Of a DNA stretch of 64,000 bases, positions 1 through 9,156 are shown one piece after another; the stretch's first letter is position 1; each line of letters begins with the position of its first letter. Location of the stretch: assembly GCF_030580995.1 (NCBI RefSeq), contig NZ_JAUQSZ010000002.1:248001-312000 (forward strand). Reading direction: 5' to 3'. The DNA comes from Sphingomonas immobilis. GTDB taxonomy: Bacteria > Pseudomonadota > Alphaproteobacteria > Sphingomonadales > Sphingomonadaceae. The translations under genes and the position numbers were made by a program. Under the pieces are notes generated by a model. The model searched no databases, was not told the DNA's origin, and saw only the letters and a list, made by a program, of their open reading frames with translations.

Positions 1-34
1 TGCGTTGTATGTTCTCATGCCTATGCGTGTGTGA

Positions 35-127
35 GCGGCGGCGACGGGATTAGCGCAGCTAATCTCTAGCTTCAGCCGCGAGCGGCCGGCGGCGCTACGG
101 CGCCGACCGACGACGCGGCTTTGCCGC
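35..127 (+). repeat. Structured repeat, copy A
   Basis: Copy of a five-member structured element (others at 5741, 13127, 35703, 39610). It shows an outer stem GCGGC (35-39) with GCCGC (75-79) and an inner hairpin GATTAG-CGCAG-CTAATC (48-64). GGCCGG follows (84-89), then hairpin CGGCGC-TACG-GCGCCG (90-105), the spacer ACCGACGAC (106-114) and hairpin GCGGC-TTT-GCCGC (115-127). The gene upstream lies outside the window. Nothing coding is visible in 1-254, which otherwise holds only this element and a degenerate REP at 199-228. Confidence 0.6.
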
Positions 128-198
128 GGCGCTGGTTTCGGGGTAAATCGTGCGGCTAGCGTTTCGCTTCTAGGTTCTTTTGGCGCGCTCGCGGAGCC

Positions 199-228
199 TT
201 GGACGCCGGAACAAGTCCAGGGCGACGG
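199..228. repeat. Degenerate REP-like hairpin
   Basis: This sequence aligns, with about five substitutions over 30 positions, to the inverted repeats that flank the GIY-YIG gene at 54112-54513 (shared core TTGGAC..CCGG.ACAAG). It lies between structured repeat A and the 3' end of the leftward gene at 255, so it may also act as that gene's transcript-end hairpin. The relation to the 54-kb element is my alignment by eye. Confidence 0.45.
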
Positions 229-254
229 GTTGGAGGGGCGTTGGCCCCCATACC

Positions 255-1088
255 TCACGGCCGCTCGTCCGGTTCCTTGTCCTTAGGCGCGCGGGTGAAA
301 TCGAAGTGGATGCGCACCCACGCGCCGATCTGCGCCTTGCCGTTCACGCGCGGTGGGCGGACTAGGAATTGCCACGCGGCCTGACGCAAGCCCCGAGCGA
401 GGCCCGATCCCGGCGGTGATTCGCCGAGAGCACGGCAATTTTCGACGTGATAATCCTCAATCGTCTTGCAGGCGATGTCCGCCCAGGCTCCGGGCTCGGC
501 GGGAGGCAGATAATGCGCGAGCTCGGCGTCGCGCGGTTCGCGATACCATTCGGCGTTGAACAGGCGCGCGCCGCCGGGGCCCGCGCCGGGGCCATAGGCC
601 GCGCCGCCGCTGTTGCCGCCGGCGCTGTCGCCCGCACCCGAATCGCCGTGCATCTTGGAAATGTCGGCGGCGGCCATGTCGGCGCTGTTCATCTTCAAGA
701 GCGCGGGCTGTTCGACCGGCGGGGGCGGCAGCGGCGGCGTGACCTGCGGCTTGGGGGTCGTCACCTTCGCCTGCGCGGGCGGCGGGGAATTGCGCTCGGG
801 CGATTTCTGGCCCTTGGCGGCGGGCTTTTCGGGGCTCGGCATGTCGCTGACGGCGATCAAGCGGAAGTCCTTCTGTTTTTCGGGCGGCTTGTGCAGCGCG
901 CGGTCGCCGAAGAACAGCAGCAGCAGGAAGATCGTGATCTCGATCGCCAGCGCCAATGCGACCGAGATCGCGCGGCGGCGCACCGCGGGGTCGCGGAATT
1001 CGTCTCTGAACCAGGCAAGCGATACCATGCGCGCGCGCCGTAGCGTGGCGTGGCGGTTGCGGGAAATGAAACCGCTTTCGTCGTTCAT
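255..1088 (-). CDS. Proline-rich single-pass membrane protein, function unknown
   Basis: 277 aa. A basic N-terminus (about 1-38) is followed by one strong membrane helix (about 41-60, rich in A/L/I/F) and then a Pro/Lys-rich periplasmic linker (about 66-130). A Gly-rich stretch comes next, and a C-terminal globular part contains two Cys ([13 protein letters not shown]) and a closing segment [11 protein letters not shown]. The layout (membrane anchor, Pro-rich spacer, small periplasmic domain) resembles TonB or TolA-type energy-transducing proteins, but I see no TonB C-terminal motif and do not call it TonB. It begins about 10 nt after the stop of the CMD-family gene on the same strand, so the two are probably co-transcribed. 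A second possible start lies at residue 21. Confidence 0.75.
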   Translation of the reverse strand: MNDESGFISRNRHATLRRARMVSLAWFRDEFRDPAVRRRAISVALALAIEITIFLLLLFFGDRALHKPPEKQKDFRLIAVSDMPSPEKPAAKGQKSPERNSPPPAQAKVTTPKPQVTPPLPPPPVEQPALLKMNSADMAAADISKMHGDSGAGDSAGGNSGGAAYGPGAGPGGARLFNAEWYREPRDAELAHYLPPAEPGAWADIACKTIEDYHVENCRALGESPPGSGLARGLRQAAWQFLVRPPRVNGKAQIGAWVRIHFDFTRAPKDKEPDERP

Positions 1089-1098
1089 TCGCGTGCGC

Positions 1099-1665
1099 TC
1101 ATTCTCTTTCCGGCACCGGCACGTTGAATCCGTTGAGCGTCGTCGAGACGAGGCAATAGAGCCCGACCAGATAGATCAGTTCGTTCGCGCCATGCTGCCC
1201 GAACGTGGCGACAGCGAGGCGGTAGCAAGGCTCGGGCAGCACGCCGCCGTTTACCAGCGCGAAGGCGACGTCATAGGCGACACTTTCCTGCGCGTTGAGA
1301 TCGTTCGGCTTGATGTTGGCGCACAGCTCGGACAGGCGCGTTGCGCTCATCTTCTCGCGCTCGGCGACGGCGATGTGCGCGTAGATCTCGTATGCCGCAT
1401 CGAAATGCGCGCCGGTGACGAGGATCGCGACCTGGCGCGCGTCGTCGGGCAAGGTCGCCTGTATCGACATCGCCTTGGTCAGCTCCCACACCGCTCCGCC
1501 CATCACCGGCTCGTGCAGCCACGGGTTCCACGGGCCGATCAGCGCGCCGTTTTCATCGACGGTCTTGAAGTCGTTGAAGTTGGAGGAGATGCCCTTCTTC
1601 ATGTCCTCGTAAAGCGGCTGCTGCTCAGGGGTGAGGTCGGCGGGAGCGATCGGGGGCAGGCGCAT
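1099..1665 (-). CDS. Carboxymuconolactone decarboxylase (CMD) family protein
   Basis: 188 aa. The central part ([18 protein letters not shown] then [13 protein letters not shown]) has the CMD/AhpD-fold pattern of an E/D-rich helix followed by YE-x2-AH. The redox CxxC of AhpD is absent, so this belongs to the non-redox branch that annotators often call 4-carboxymuconolactone decarboxylase. No other aromatic-degradation gene is nearby, so the true substrate is unknown. The ATG is preceded at good distance by AGGAG (spacing 8 nt). It is followed closely by the proline-rich membrane protein gene on the same strand and is divergent from recF. Confidence 0.8.
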   Translation of the reverse strand: MRLPPIAPADLTPEQQPLYEDMKKGISSNFNDFKTVDENGALIGPWNPWLHEPVMGGAVWELTKAMSIQATLPDDARQVAILVTGAHFDAAYEIYAHIAVAEREKMSATRLSELCANIKPNDLNAQESVAYDVAFALVNGGVLPEPCYRLAVATFGQHGANELIYLVGLYCLVSTTLNGFNVPVPERE

Positions 1666-1765
1666 CAGCGATTCTCCTGTGGGGGAAGCGCTTCTCTAGC
1701 GCCTTCGCGCGGCGGTCTCCCGTGAAACTGGCGTCATGATCGCGCCGACCCTAAGGCATACGGCG

Positions 1766-2923
1766 ATGCTGTCGCGCCTCGTCCTCACCGATTTCCGCAA
1801 TCATGCCGATCTGACGCTCGTGCCCGGCGCGGGCTTCGTCGTGCTGACGGGGGAGAACGGTGCGGGCAAGACCAACGTGCTGGAGGCGGTGTCGCTGCTC
1901 GCGCCTGGGCGGGGGCTGCGGCAGGCGACGCTGAGCGCGGTCGCGCGGCAGGGCGGGCCGGGCGGGTTCGGTGTGGCGGGGAGCTTGTCCCCCTCCCGCT
2001 TGCGGGAGGGGTTAGGGGAGGGCCCGCCAACAAGCGCTTTTCCAGACGGACAGCCCCTCCCCCAGCCCCTCCCGCAAGCGGGAGGGGAGATTTTGTTGGC
2101 CACCGGCACCGCGCCGTCCGCGCCCGAGCGGCGGATCGTGCGCATCCAGGGCGCGGCGGCGTCCGCGACCGCGCTGGCGGAATGGCTGACGGTGCTGTGG
2201 CTTACGCCGGCGATGGACCGGCTGTTCGTCGAGCCCGCATCGGAGCGGCGGCGCTTTCTCGACCGGCTGACGCTGGCGCTCAGCCCCGGCCACGCGGTTC
2301 ATGCAAATCGCTACGAGGCGGCGATGCGTGCGCGCAACCGGCTGCTGGCGGAGGCGGCCGAGGGCGCGCGGATCGACGGCGAATGGCTCGGCGCGCTCGA
2401 GGCGCAGATGGCGGAGCACGGCGCGGCGATCGACGCGGCGCGACGCGAGACGGTCGCGGCGCTCGGCGCACGGCTGGCGGGGCAGGCGGAGGGGCCGTTC
2501 GCGCGCGCGGGTCTGGCGCTGGAGGGCTGGACCGGCGCGGGCGACACGCTCGCCGCCGATCTCGCGCAGGGGCGCAGGCGCGACATGGCGGCGGGGCGGA
2601 CGCTGGCGGGACCGCACCGCACCGATCTCGCCGTCACGCATCTCGGGAAAGGGCAGGCGGCGGGGCTATGCTCGACGGGGGAGCAGAAGGCGCTGCTGCT
2701 CGGGATCGTCATCGCCCATGCAGGTCTTGTCGCCCAGCGGACCGGACGGCGGCCGGTCCTGCTGCTCGACGAGGTCGCCGCGCACCTCGATCCGCGCCGC
2801 CGCGCCGCGCTGTTCGCAGCCCTCGCCGATACCGGCCAGGTGTGGATGACCGGCACCGAGGATGCGCTGTTTGCGGAACTCTCCGGCACCGCCTCGCATT
2901 TCACGTTGCCCGTCCCGCGCTGA
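1766..2923 (+). CDS. recF: DNA replication and repair protein RecF
   Basis: 385 aa from this start. RecF is the SMC-like ABC ATPase of the RecFOR pathway that helps load RecA at single-strand gaps. Seen here: the typical N-terminus [13 protein letters not shown], Walker A GENGAGKT (29-36), the signature-like [10 protein letters not shown], and Walker [14 protein letters not shown] near the C-terminus. I chose ATG 1766 because AAGG lies 9 nt upstream and the conserved N-terminus starts there. An in-frame ATG at 1736 would add ten residues and has no ribosome site. Residues about 75-108 are encoded by an inserted palindromic repeat (1990-2087), which lengthens the protein over the usual roughly 350-370 aa without breaking the frame. 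The dnaA-dnaN neighbourhood often seen with recF is absent. Confidence 0.92.
   Translation: MLSRLVLTDFRNHADLTLVPGAGFVVLTGENGAGKTNVLEAVSLLAPGRGLRQATLSAVARQGGPGGFGVAGSLSPSRLREGLGEGPPTSAFPDGQPLPQPLPQAGGEILLATGTAPSAPERRIVRIQGAAASATALAEWLTVLWLTPAMDRLFVEPASERRRFLDRLTLALSPGHAVHANRYEAAMRARNRLLAEAAEGARIDGEWLGALEAQMAEHGAAIDAARRETVAALGARLAGQAEGPFARAGLALEGWTGAGDTLAADLAQGRRRDMAAGRTLAGPHRTDLAVTHLGKGQAAGLCSTGEQKALLLGIVIAHAGLVAQRTGRRPVLLLDEVAAHLDPRRRAALFAALADTGQVWMTGTEDALFAELSGTASHFTLPVPR
1990..2087. repeat. REPIN-like palindromic doublet inside recF
   Basis: Two hairpins in inverted orientation: CCCCTCCCGC-TT-GCGGGAGGGG (1990-2011) and CCCCTCCCGC-AA-GCGGGAGGGG (2066-2087). Each is followed or preceded by a GGGGAGGG / CCCTCCCC arm, so the whole 98-nt unit is itself an imperfect inverted repeat. 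It is translated in frame as a low-complexity segment ([12 protein letters not shown] and [13 protein letters not shown]) within RecF. Relatives with other stem sequences lie at 9157-9255 and 39815-39835. Confidence 0.85.
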
Positions 2924-3004
2924 ACCGCACCTGTCGATCGGGCTCACGGCGCGTTCAAGCGCGGGCTGCGACAGCGGTACCGGGCGGGCGACAGGAGACG
3001 AACG

Positions 3005-3778
3005 ATGAAAACGATCAACCGGATGATGCTTGGGGCCGCGACCCTGACGATGCTGGCGGCGAGTGCCCCCGCGATGGCGCAACCGCGTGGCGAGCTTGGC
3101 CGCTGGGACTGGAGCGCGGGCGACCGGCCGTACCGCCTCGCCGGGCGCGGCGTGCCGATCCTCTACCCCGAATTGCGGACGACGATGCGCGGCCGCGCCT
3201 TCGTGATGCGCAATTTCGACTTCAACCATGACGGGCGGGTCGCGCCGCGCGAGGCGGCAGCCGCCAACCGCGCCTTCGCCGATGTGGCGGGCGACCGGCG
3301 TGATCGCTTCGACTGGGATCATCCGCAGGCCGTCATCGTCACGCCGGTCGCGGGTGGCGGCTTCTATCGCGGCGCGATGGCCGATTATCATTTCCGCCAG
3401 ACGGCCGAGGGCGCGCGCATGACGTTGCAGGAGGACGTGCTGTTCCGCACCGACTCTGCCGAGTTGCGCCCCGGTGCGGTCGACAAGCTGCGCGCGCTGG
3501 CGGGCTATCTGAAGGATAATGAGGGCGTACGCGTCAGCATCGACGGCTATACCGACTCGCGCGGCACCGATGCGCACAACCAGACGCTGTCGGAACGGCG
3601 TGCGGAAAGCGTGCGCGACGCCTTCGACGATCTCGGCGTGACCGAGGCGCGCTTCCGCGTGCGCGGGCACGGCGAGAGCGATCCGGTCGCGAGCAACGCC
3701 ACCGACGGCGGCATGCGCCAGAACCGGCGAGTCGAGGTGACGTTGTTGGGGCAACGCGCGGACAGTTTCGCGCGGTAA
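3005..3778 (+). CDS. OmpA-family outer-membrane/peptidoglycan-binding protein with EF-hand-like segment
   Basis: 257 aa. A signal peptide ends at ...APAMA. A single EF-hand-like loop NFDFNHDGRVAPREA (about 76-90) could bind Ca2+. The C-terminal OmpA domain (about 145-250) carries the classical run DSAELRPGAVDKL, then GYTDSRGTDAHNQTLSERRAE and NRRVEV, expected to bind peptidoglycan diaminopimelate through the conserved Asp and Arg. The domain order suggests a periplasmic, cell-wall-anchored protein rather than a porin, because no beta-barrel half is present. GGAGA lies 6-7 nt before the ATG. It stands alone, with a palindromic repeat directly downstream. Confidence 0.85.
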   Translation: MKTINRMMLGAATLTMLAASAPAMAQPRGELGRWDWSAGDRPYRLAGRGVPILYPELRTTMRGRAFVMRNFDFNHDGRVAPREAAAANRAFADVAGDRRDRFDWDHPQAVIVTPVAGGGFYRGAMADYHFRQTAEGARMTLQEDVLFRTDSAELRPGAVDKLRALAGYLKDNEGVRVSIDGYTDSRGTDAHNQTLSERRAESVRDAFDDLGVTEARFRVRGHGESDPVASNATDGGMRQNRRVEVTLLGQRADSFAR

Positions 3779-3790
3779 CGTTATTAACAT

Positions 3791-3847
3791 TCGTTCGCCC
3801 TGAGCGAAGTCGAAGGGCATGCGCTTCGACTTCGCTCAGCACGAACG
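3791..3847. repeat. Inverted pair of TTCGACTTCGCTCAG-type repeats
   Basis: The left arm CGTTCGCCCTGAGCGAAG and the right arm CTTCGCTCAGCACGAACGG face each other and share the core CTTCGACTTCGCTCAG. The pair lies between the converging 3' ends of the OmpA-like gene and ribA and can fold into one long hairpin, plausibly a bidirectional terminator or REPIN. A sister pair is at 24327-24408. Confidence 0.75.
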
Positions 3848-3851
3848 GCGG

Positions 3852-4913
3852 TTAGAATTGGTGCCCGGTCCGGTCGCGCTTGGTGGCGAGATAGCGTTCG
3901 TTGTGCGGATTCGCGGGCAGGATGTGCGGCACGCGCTCGGCGACGGCGATGCCCGCCGCTTCGAGTGCCGTGACCTTGTTGGGATTGTTGGTGAGCAGCC
4001 GTACCGAGTGCTGGCCGAGCAGCGAAAGCATCCGCGCGGCCACCGCGAAATTGCGCGAATCAACCGCGAAGCCGAGCCGCGTGTTGGCGTCAACCGTGTC
4101 GAAACCCTGATCCTGCAGCGCGTAGGCGCGCAGCTTGTTGATCAGGCCGATACCGCGCCCTTCCTGCCGCAGGTAGAGCAGGATGCCCCAGCCGCTTGCC
4201 GAAATGGCCTGGATCGCGGCGTCGAGCTGCGGGCCGCAATCGCATTTCAGGCTGCCGAGCACGTCGCCGGTCAGGCATTCGCTGTGCAAGCGAACGAGCG
4301 GCGGATTGCCGTCGGGCTCGCCGATGAGCAGCGCGATATGCTCGCCGGGCATTTCGGGTGTGCGGAAGGCAACGATCTCGGCATTTTCCGCGCCCGAGAC
4401 GGGGAGGTGCGCGCGCGTCGCGATGGCGAGGCGCGCGGCATCCTCATGGGCGGCGATATCGGCGGGGGTGATCGCCAGAGTTGCCGAGCCCTCGGGCAGC
4501 GCGAAGAAGGCGGGCAGCATCCCGGCGATCCGCGCCAGCCCGATCGCCGCCGCCGCCGCCTCCGCCGCATCGATGTGGACCGCGCGAAACGGGCCCTTCA
4601 TCGGATCGCGCAGATCGAATTGCGGATCGGCGAGGGCGGTGGCGGTCGCGAAATCGAGCCACGGCGCGCGCTCGACCAGTACGGCCGCGTCGGGGGCGGC
4701 TGCCTCGATCTGGTTGGCGAGCTTCAACGTCGCGGCGCGGCCCGCGCTCAGCAGCAGCGGGGCCGTTGCATTTGGATCGAAGGCGGCAAGACGCGCCGGG
4801 TCCGCGGTTTCGACCGGCAGCAGCGCGAGTGTGCCGTCTGCGCCCGCGATCGCGATCGGCCAGCCGCGCCGCAGCGCGTCGATCGCCATCGCCGTCTTCG
4901 CGGCGTCGCTCAC
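3852..4913 (-). CDS. ribA: GTP cyclohydrolase II with degenerate N-terminal domain
   Basis: 353 aa. The C-terminal half (about 175-353) is GTP cyclohydrolase II, the first committed enzyme of riboflavin synthesis. It makes 2,5-diamino-6-ribosylamino-pyrimidinone phosphate from GTP. Zinc ligands C213, C224 and C226 sit in [19 protein letters not shown], followed by RQEGRGIGL and LLTNNPNK. The first about 155 residues are extra compared with E. coli RibA. Their position matches a fused DHBP synthase domain, but the RENEGDL-type catalytic signature is missing, so that half looks catalytically dead. The start is a GTG overlapping the xth stop (GTGA), which implies translational coupling to the DNA-repair gene upstream. 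Confidence 0.88.
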   Translation of the reverse strand: MSDAAKTAMAIDALRRGWPIAIAGADGTLALLPVETADPARLAAFDPNATAPLLLSAGRAATLKLANQIEAAAPDAAVLVERAPWLDFATATALADPQFDLRDPMKGPFRAVHIDAAEAAAAAIGLARIAGMLPAFFALPEGSATLAITPADIAAHEDAARLAIATRAHLPVSGAENAEIVAFRTPEMPGEHIALLIGEPDGNPPLVRLHSECLTGDVLGSLKCDCGPQLDAAIQAISASGWGILLYLRQEGRGIGLINKLRAYALQDQGFDTVDANTRLGFAVDSRNFAVAARMLSLLGQHSVRLLTNNPNKVTALEAAGIAVAERVPHILPANPHNERYLATKRDRTGHQF

Positions 4914-5692
4914 GCCTGAAACTCGGTCATGATCGGCACGTGATCGGACGGCTTGAGCCAGTTGCGGCAGCCTTCGAACACTGTGTGCGACGTCGCCTTC
5001 GCGGCGACGTTCGCGGTCGCCCACATATGATCGAGCCGCCGCCCGCGATCGTTGACGGTCCAGTCGGGCGAGCGATAGCTCCACCACGTGTGCAGCCGTG
5101 CGGGCGCGGGATGGAAATGCCGCCCGAGATCGACCCAGTCGTTCGATGCCTTCAGCGCATCGAGCGCGGCGACCTCGATCGGCGTGTGGCTGACCGTGCC
5201 GAGCAACTGCTTGTGGCCCCATACGTCCGACGGCAGCGGCGCGATGTTGAAATCGCCGACCAGCAGCGTGGGGACCGACAGCCCTTCCGACCACCGTGTC
5301 ATCCGCTCCACGAAATCGAGCTTCTGGCCGAATTTCGGATTCACCTCGCGATCGGGCACGTCCCCGCCCGCCGGCACGTAGACATTCTCGATCCGCATGC
5401 CGTTTTCCAGACGCACGCCGACGTGCCGAGCCTCGCGATTCGCCTGCCAGTCTAAGCGGTCGTCCTCGACCAGCGGCACGCGGCTGATGATCGCGACGCC
5501 GTGGTGCATGCGCTGGCCGTGGAGGACGATGTGCTTGTAGCCGAGCGCTTTGAACGGCGCGGCCGGGAAGTCGCCGTCGATCACCTTGGTCTCCTGCAGG
5601 CACAGGATGTCGGGCGACACCTCGCGCAGGAAACGCTCGACGATCTCGATGCGGAAACGCACCGAATTGATGTTCCAGGACACGATCTTCAC
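4910..5692 (-). CDS. xth: Exodeoxyribonuclease III (AP endonuclease)
   Basis: 260 aa from the GTG start. It belongs to the exonuclease III/APE family, which cleaves DNA 5' of abasic sites and degrades 3' ends. Hallmarks seen: [13 protein letters not shown] at the N-terminus (metal-site Asn), LQETKV (catalytic Glu), [17 protein letters not shown] (Asp/Asn pair) and the closing LKPSDHVPI (catalytic Asp-His). I chose GTG 5692 because KIVSW is the family N-terminus. A longer version starting at 5728 would add a non-conserved dozen residues. It is followed by ribA with a 4-nt overlap. Confidence 0.9.
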   Translation of the reverse strand: MKIVSWNINSVRFRIEIVERFLREVSPDILCLQETKVIDGDFPAAPFKALGYKHIVLHGQRMHHGVAIISRVPLVEDDRLDWQANREARHVGVRLENGMRIENVYVPAGGDVPDREVNPKFGQKLDFVERMTRWSEGLSVPTLLVGDFNIAPLPSDVWGHKQLLGTVSHTPIEVAALDALKASNDWVDLGRHFHPAPARLHTWWSYRSPDWTVNDRGRRLDHMWATANVAAKATSHTVFEGCRNWLKPSDHVPIMTEFQA

Positions 5693-5740
5693 TCGGGGGG
5701 ACCTAGTGCGGTGGAAGGCGTTCGACAAGCAACGCGACCC

Positions 5741-5825
5741 GGCAAAGCCGCGTCGTCGGACGGAGCTTGGCTCCGCCGGCCGGTTGAAGGCGAGTCTGTG
5801 GTGACACGCCGCATGCCGCCTTCAA
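5741..5825 (-). repeat. Structured repeat, copy D
   Basis: Read on the minus strand. The outer stem TTGAAGGCG (5825-5817) pairs perfectly with CGCCTTCAA (5792-5784). CCGGCCGG follows, then hairpin CGGAGC-CAA-GCTCCG (5775-5761), spacer TCCGACGAC (5760-5752) and hairpin GCGGC-TTT-GCC (5751-5741). The inner hairpin of the other copies is weak here. It begins right behind the lolA terminator, in lolA orientation. Confidence 0.6.
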
Positions 5826-5864
5826 ACAGAAAGGCCCTTGCTCCGGGGGCATGGAGCAAGGGCC
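5823..5864 (-). terminator. Rho-independent terminator of the ftsK-lolA unit
   Basis: A perfect 12-bp stem GGCCCTTGCTCC / GGAGCAAGGGCC with an 8-nt loop (5833-5864) is followed on the minus strand by TTTCTGTTTG. It lies about 190 nt beyond the lolA stop. Confidence 0.75.
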
Positions 5865-6057
5865 GACCTGGCGTTCGTCACGCAGGCGGGAAGCGGGGCC
5901 TCGAGCAACAGGGGGAAATCCCGAGGTGAACCCGCATCCGCAAGATCGTTTCTAACGGCACCAACCTGTCGCCACTATGAACGGAACCTGCAGCTTTCAG
6001 TCATGCAGGTGATGATTTCGTCATGTTGCCGGCGCCGCGCGCACGCGGAAAGGGGCG

Positions 6058-6672
6058 TCACTTGGGCGTCTTGGGGCGCGGATCGTTCCAGCGGAACATG
6101 TTTTCATCGACGGGCGCGTTGAAATGCTGGTTCGACAGGCGGATCGTCGTGCGGTTGTTCTGCGAGTCGAGCGCGACCCAGCCTTGCAGCATCAGCCCGG
6201 ACGGTGCCGATGCGTTGCGCGCGAACACCAAGGTGATACGGCCGTATTCCGGGTGCTTCGGATCGTAGGCATCGACCGAGACGATTCCCGTATCGCCCGT
6301 CTCGATCACTTTCGCGACGCGCGAAATATCCTTCTTCGGGTCGAGCAGTACACCGAGCGGCGACGCGCCGATCGGCCAGCGCTGCACCTGCTTCACCGAA
6401 TAATCGATGAATGTCAGCGCCTTGCCATCCCCAACGATCAGAACCGGATAGCCCTTCTGATACTGGAAGCGGATCTTGCCTGGCTTCTTGAGCGTCAGCG
6501 TGCCGGTGACGACCCTGCCGGCGCGGTCAGTCTGGCTGAAAGCGGCGGTCATGCTCTGCACGCCCGAGAGATGTGCCTGCACCGCGGCAAGATCGCCGGT
6601 CGGCGCGGCGGCGATGAGGGCGGGTGCCGCCAGAGAAACGAGCGCGGGCAGCGCCCAGGCCGGACGGATCAT
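6058..6672 (-). CDS. lolA: LolA-like outer-membrane lipoprotein carrier
   Basis: 204 aa. A signal peptide (about 1-22, ending ...ALIAAAP) is followed by a LolA/LppC-fold domain: VQSMTAAFSQTDRAGRVVTGTLTLKKPGKIRFQY in shorter recognisable blocks, then VDAYDP and the C-terminal NNRTTIRLSNQHFN. LolA ferries lipoproteins across the periplasm from LolCDE to LolB. I chose the ATG at 6672 because AGGAG stands 8 nt upstream and a signal peptide starts there. It lies downstream of ftsK in the same direction (gap about 68 nt), an order common in alphaproteobacteria. Confidence 0.85.
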   Translation of the reverse strand: MIRPAWALPALVSLAAPALIAAAPTGDLAAVQAHLSGVQSMTAAFSQTDRAGRVVTGTLTLKKPGKIRFQYQKGYPVLIVGDGKALTFIDYSVKQVQRWPIGASPLGVLLDPKKDISRVAKVIETGDTGIVSVDAYDPKHPEYGRITLVFARNASAPSGLMLQGWVALDSQNNRTTIRLSNQHFNAPVDENMFRWNDPRPKTPK

Positions 6673-6740
6673 CGGAAAACTCCTGAAAACATCGGCCCGG
6701 TCTGGGCAAGACGGCTTGAACCCGTTCTGAACGCTCGCGG

Positions 6741-9065
6741 CTAGAGCGGGTTGCCGTCGCGGTCGCGCAGCACGTCGCGGCGGCCGACGTGATCGGGGCG
6801 GCTGACGATGCCGTCCTTCTCCATGCGCTCGATCAGGCGCGCGGCGGAGTTGTAGCCGATGCGGAGCTGGCGTTGCAGCCACGAGGTCGAGGCCTTCTGG
6901 CTTTCGCAGACAAGCTGGATCGCCGAGCGATATTGCTGGTCCTCGGCCGAATCCTCGCCCGATGGCGCACCGTCGAGGTCGAAGCTCTCCTCCGGCTCCT
7001 CGGTGACCGACTGGATGTAATCGGGCCGGCCCTGTGCGCGCCAGTGATCGGCGACGGCGCGGACCTCGTCGTCCGACACGAAGGGGCCGTGGACGCGGAC
7101 GATGCCCTTGCCGCCGGGCATGTAGAGCATGTCGCCCTTGCCGAGCAGCTGCTCCGCGCCCTGCTCACCGAGGATCGTGCGCGAATCGATCTTCGAGGTG
7201 ACATGGAAGGAGATGCGCGTCGGCAAGTTCGCCTTGATGACGCCTGTGATGACGTCGACCGAGGGGCGCTGCGTCGCCATGATGAGGTGGATGCCGGCGG
7301 CGCGCGCCTTCTGCGCGAGCCGCTGGATGAGGAATTCGACTTCCTTGCCCGCCGTCATCATCAGATCGGCGAGCTCGTCGACGATCACCACCACCTGCGG
7401 CAGGATCTGATAGTCGAGCGTCTCCTCCTCGTAGATCGGCTGGCCGGTGTCGGCATCGTAGCCGGTCTGGACACGCCGCCCGAGCGGCTGGCCCTTGGCC
7501 TTGGCGGCGCGGACCTTGTCGTTGAAGCCCGCGAGGCTGCGCACGCCGACCGACGACATCTGGCGGTAGCGATCCTCCATCTGCTCGACCGCCCATTTCA
7601 GCGCGCGCACCGCCTTGGCGGGATCGGTGACGACAGGAGAGAGCAGGTGCGGGATGTCGTCGTACATGCTCAGTTCGAGCATCTTCGGGTCGATCATGAT
7701 CATTCGGCACTGATCGGGGCGTAGCCGGTAGAGCAGCGACAGGATCATGCAGTTGAGGCCGACCGACTTGCCCGATCCGGTCGTGCCGGCGACGAGCAGA
7801 TGCGGCATGGGTGCCAGATCGGCGATGACGGGATCGCCGGCGATGTTCTTGCCGAGCACCAGCGGCAGCGTGCCGGGCTCGTCGCCGATCGCGCCGACGA
7901 GTTCGCGCAGGCCCACCATCTCGCGCTTGGCGTTGGGCAGCTCGATGCCGATCACGGTGCGGCCCGGGATGGTCGCGACGCGCGCCGACACGGCGGACAT
8001 ATTGCGCGCGATATCGTCGGCAAGCTGGATGACGCGGCTCGCCTTGATGCCGCTGTCGGGCTCGAGTTCGTACATTGTCACCACCGGGCCGGGGCGGACC
8101 TGGACGATGCGGCCGCGCACGTGGAAATCGTCGAGCACCGATTCGAGCAGGCGCGCATTGCGATCGAGCGCGGCCTTGTCGATCGGCCCGCCCAGCGACG
8201 GCGGCGCAGGCTTGAGGAGGTCGATCGGCGGCAGTTGCGAATTGTCGCCGAGATCGAACGAGGTCTGCTTCGCCTTGGGTTTCGCGGGGCTCGGTTGCGA
8301 GATGGTGCGCTCGGAGATGACCGGGCCGGGGCGTTCGTCGGGCATGGCGACGGCACGCGGGCGGCTGGGGCCGCGCTGCTGCTCGACAGTAGGCTCCTCG
8401 TGCTCGGTGCTGCCGCGCATATCGACAAGCAGCGGCTGGCGGGGGACGCGCAGATCGGGGAGCAGCTTTACGCGCTCGCTCATCGTAGCACCGTCGAGGC
8501 CGACGACGAAGCTCGACGCCCAGCAGGCGAGACCGGCGATGCCGGCGAGCAGGCCAATGACGCGTGCGATCCACAGCATCACCGATTCGCTGCCGACGAA
8601 GCTCAGCGCCCAGCGTACGAGGTCGGCGATGGTAAGGCCGAACAGTCCGCCCCAACCCGCCGGCAGCCACAGCACTGCGGTGCTGGAGATCAGCGCGAGC
8701 GTCGTGCCCATCAGGACGGTGCCCGTGACGCTCAGCAGCAGCATCAACCGCCAGCGGCCGACGGGCACGTCGCGCCAAAGACGCAGCGCGATCAGCAGGC
8801 CGACCGGAATCAGCAGCACGACGATCGGGCCGAACAGGAACAGCGCGAGGTCGCTCGTCCAGGCGCCGACGGGGCCGAGCCAGTTGCGCGCGGGGCCTGC
8901 CGAAGCTGTGTTGAACGAGGGATCGCCCGAATGATAGCTCGCCAGCGCGACGACGAACACGATCAGGAACAGCACGATCGCCATCGCGCCGATGACGCGC
9001 GTGCTGCGCGCGGCACCCGCCTTCACCGTTTCACGCCAGAGCGGCGGCTGCGCCCGCGTCGCCAT
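6741..9065 (-). CDS. ftsK: DNA translocase FtsK
   Basis: 774 aa. FtsK is the septal DNA pump that clears the chromosome terminus and activates XerCD at dif. The N-terminal part has four membrane helices (about 25-185). A short charged linker (about 195-280) replaces the very long one of E. coli. The motor shows Walker A AGTTGSGKSVG and Walker B VVIVDELADLMM. The winged-helix gamma domain (about 700-774) ends in RLIERMEKDGIVSRPDHVGRR, the part that reads KOPS. The ATG at 9065 has GGGGA at 9-nt spacing; a GTG two codons upstream is the alternative. Expressed with lolA. Confidence 0.93.
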   Translation of the reverse strand: MATRAQPPLWRETVKAGAARSTRVIGAMAIVLFLIVFVVALASYHSGDPSFNTASAGPARNWLGPVGAWTSDLALFLFGPIVVLLIPVGLLIALRLWRDVPVGRWRLMLLLSVTGTVLMGTTLALISSTAVLWLPAGWGGLFGLTIADLVRWALSFVGSESVMLWIARVIGLLAGIAGLACWASSFVVGLDGATMSERVKLLPDLRVPRQPLLVDMRGSTEHEEPTVEQQRGPSRPRAVAMPDERPGPVISERTISQPSPAKPKAKQTSFDLGDNSQLPPIDLLKPAPPSLGGPIDKAALDRNARLLESVLDDFHVRGRIVQVRPGPVVTMYELEPDSGIKASRVIQLADDIARNMSAVSARVATIPGRTVIGIELPNAKREMVGLRELVGAIGDEPGTLPLVLGKNIAGDPVIADLAPMPHLLVAGTTGSGKSVGLNCMILSLLYRLRPDQCRMIMIDPKMLELSMYDDIPHLLSPVVTDPAKAVRALKWAVEQMEDRYRQMSSVGVRSLAGFNDKVRAAKAKGQPLGRRVQTGYDADTGQPIYEEETLDYQILPQVVVIVDELADLMMTAGKEVEFLIQRLAQKARAAGIHLIMATQRPSVDVITGVIKANLPTRISFHVTSKIDSRTILGEQGAEQLLGKGDMLYMPGGKGIVRVHGPFVSDDEVRAVADHWRAQGRPDYIQSVTEEPEESFDLDGAPSGEDSAEDQQYRSAIQLVCESQKASTSWLQRQLRIGYNSAARLIERMEKDGIVSRPDHVGRRDVLRDRDGNPL

Positions 9066-9156
9066 CCCCACAAGTTCCCCGAATGTCCGCTATCTGTTTC
9101 GATAATCGCGGTTGCGGACTCTGGCGTCAAGGCGGGTGGTTTACGGAGGCGCAAAG

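Larger units (their letters stand above)
5693..6057. other. Non-coding stretch between lolA and xth
   Basis: 365 bp. From right to left, which is the direction of both flanking genes: the lolA 3' flank, a strong terminator (5823-5864), structured repeat copy D (5741-5825), then the xth leader. I see no convincing gene in 5865-6057, and no clear promoter consensus for xth. Confidence 0.6.

Noticed and set aside
255..1088. Call as TonB energy transducer
   Set aside because: Membrane helix plus Pro-rich linker fit, but the C-terminal TonB domain signature is not visible and no exbB/exbD genes are adjacent.
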